Assembly (NCBI RefSeq): GCF_040054535.1
Contig: NC_090789.1
Location: 3,526,197-3,590,196, forward strand
DNA: 64,000 nt
Reading direction: 5' to 3'
Source of the DNA: Antennarius striatus
Lineage: Eukaryota > Chordata > Actinopteri > Lophiiformes > Antennariidae
Below the pieces are notes generated by a model. It saw only the letters and a list, made by a program, of their open reading frames with translations. It searched no databases and was not told the DNA's origin. Position 1 is the first letter of the stretch, and every line of letters starts with the position of its first letter. This document shows, piece after piece, positions 63,060 through 64,000 of this stretch. The position numbers and the translations under genes are program-made.

Positions 63060-64000
63060 TAGTTAAATCGGTTTCTTATCATGTAGATGAGTTGGAAGAA
63101 GTCTGTAAAAAGGATAGACATTAGAATAAGCATGTAGTGGAGGTTTTTAATGTTGGATGCAAAAAAAAAAAATCTTAGTCTTAATTGTTTATCTGATTTT
63201 GTTGGTTTCAAGTATCTTCTGGTGCAGAGTATAGAGAGAGACTCTTAGTGCCTCGCAACAAACTGGTTTCACGTCATTCTCCAAACTCCCCCAGCACTCG
63301 ATGTGAATTTAAAATCTAAGCTTTTCTTTGATTCAATAATCTGATTTAAGTCAAACCGGGGTTTGTACCACAATTCATTCCAAACAGAAAAATATCTTCA
63401 TCATCATTCCTCAACACTGCCTGACCTCCAGTTTAATTGTGTTTTGCAATGATTCCACACTATCATTGAGTCACCACAGATCACACGATTACGTAAAAAT
63501 TTAAACCAGATGTAGATTCTTTTCTCCTTTGACAAGGTGTTGGAGGAAGTTACACTTCAGTGAAGACAAAATTACACAACTAGTCATTTAATGGTTTCAT
63601 GCTTGTAGGATCTAGTTAATGCATGATGTGTAGTTCAGTAAAACAGACCAATACCATAAACCAGCTCCTCGACTATTTTCTTAGAGCTGTTTCAGGACCA
63701 TCAAATTGCCCCAAATTTTTTTATGTTTCCTAATTATGCATTATCTGCTGTTTTTGATACTTTTTTTCCCCCACTTACTGAAGGTGCGGTGTTATTCATG
63801 AAGGACTGAGGATATGCTGTGTGTTTTTGACTCAACTTTAATTTTAACATCTAAAAGCTCCTAAGACAAAACCTTTGAGTACATTGATTGTCTGGCGTTA
63901 CATCTTTGGTGTCTCCATGGCAAATAGTAGATTGATGTAAATGCAGTTTTTTTTTTTCTGTCGACATTAATCTGTGGTTTTGCCAATAATGACGTTTTGA
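63060..64000. other. Downstream of stk3, no gene seen
   Basis: AT-rich DNA without a recognised frame, RNA gene or repeat family. It may include a longer stk3 3' UTR. Confidence 0.5.

Overview
The window is nuclear DNA from a ray-finned fish, most likely a compact-genome percomorph teleost. The evidence is vertebrate genes with full GT-AG exon-intron structure, short introns (stk3 fits in about 3.7 kb), many long (CA)n/(TG)n arrays, Tc1-type transposon remains, and fish-typical SINE/LINE tails. I cannot name the species. Exon models below were built by hand from reading frame, splice sites, phase, and remembered family sequences. No transcript or database was consulted.

Layout from left to right: a decayed Tc1-like transposase piece (about 200-560); a neurocalcin-delta-type calcium sensor gene on the minus strand (coding 2880-4817, with a probable non-coding first exon and CRE-bearing promoter near 12.3-12.6 kb); a mostly empty stretch with a CTCF-like site; a GRHPR-like D-2-hydroxyacid dehydrogenase on plus (17613-21429) whose first coding exon adds a probable mitochondrial presequence; the proteasome assembly chaperone psmg2 on plus (22271-24511); ptpn2 on minus (26082-31986), tail-to-tail with psmg2; the RBR ubiquitin ligase rnf19a on plus (41021-47645, promoter near 33.4 kb); a short spag1-type TPR gene on minus (50996-55011), tail-to-tail with rnf19a; polr2k on minus (56527-57484); a tRNA-Gln(CTG) gene; a SINE with a (TATC)n tail; and the Hippo kinase stk3 on plus (58671-62409). 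The last 1 kb shows no gene.

Most genes are housekeeping or signalling genes without an operon-like relationship. The ncald, rnf19a, spag1, polr2k and stk3 group corresponds to human 8q22, while the psmg2-ptpn2 pair corresponds to human 18p11, so the window joins two ancestral blocks.

I found no convincing new multi-gene system. The most interesting signals are: a U12-type intron with a perfect branch-point match in polr2k; clusters of GCTAAC/GTTAGC words just downstream of the start sites of several genes; an optional mitochondrial leader exon in the dehydrogenase; a GC-AG intron and nuclear-only tail in ptpn2; a spag1 gene reduced to its TPR core with a possible myristoylation start; and a perfect inverted repeat carrying back-to-back TATA boxes between polr2k and the tRNA.
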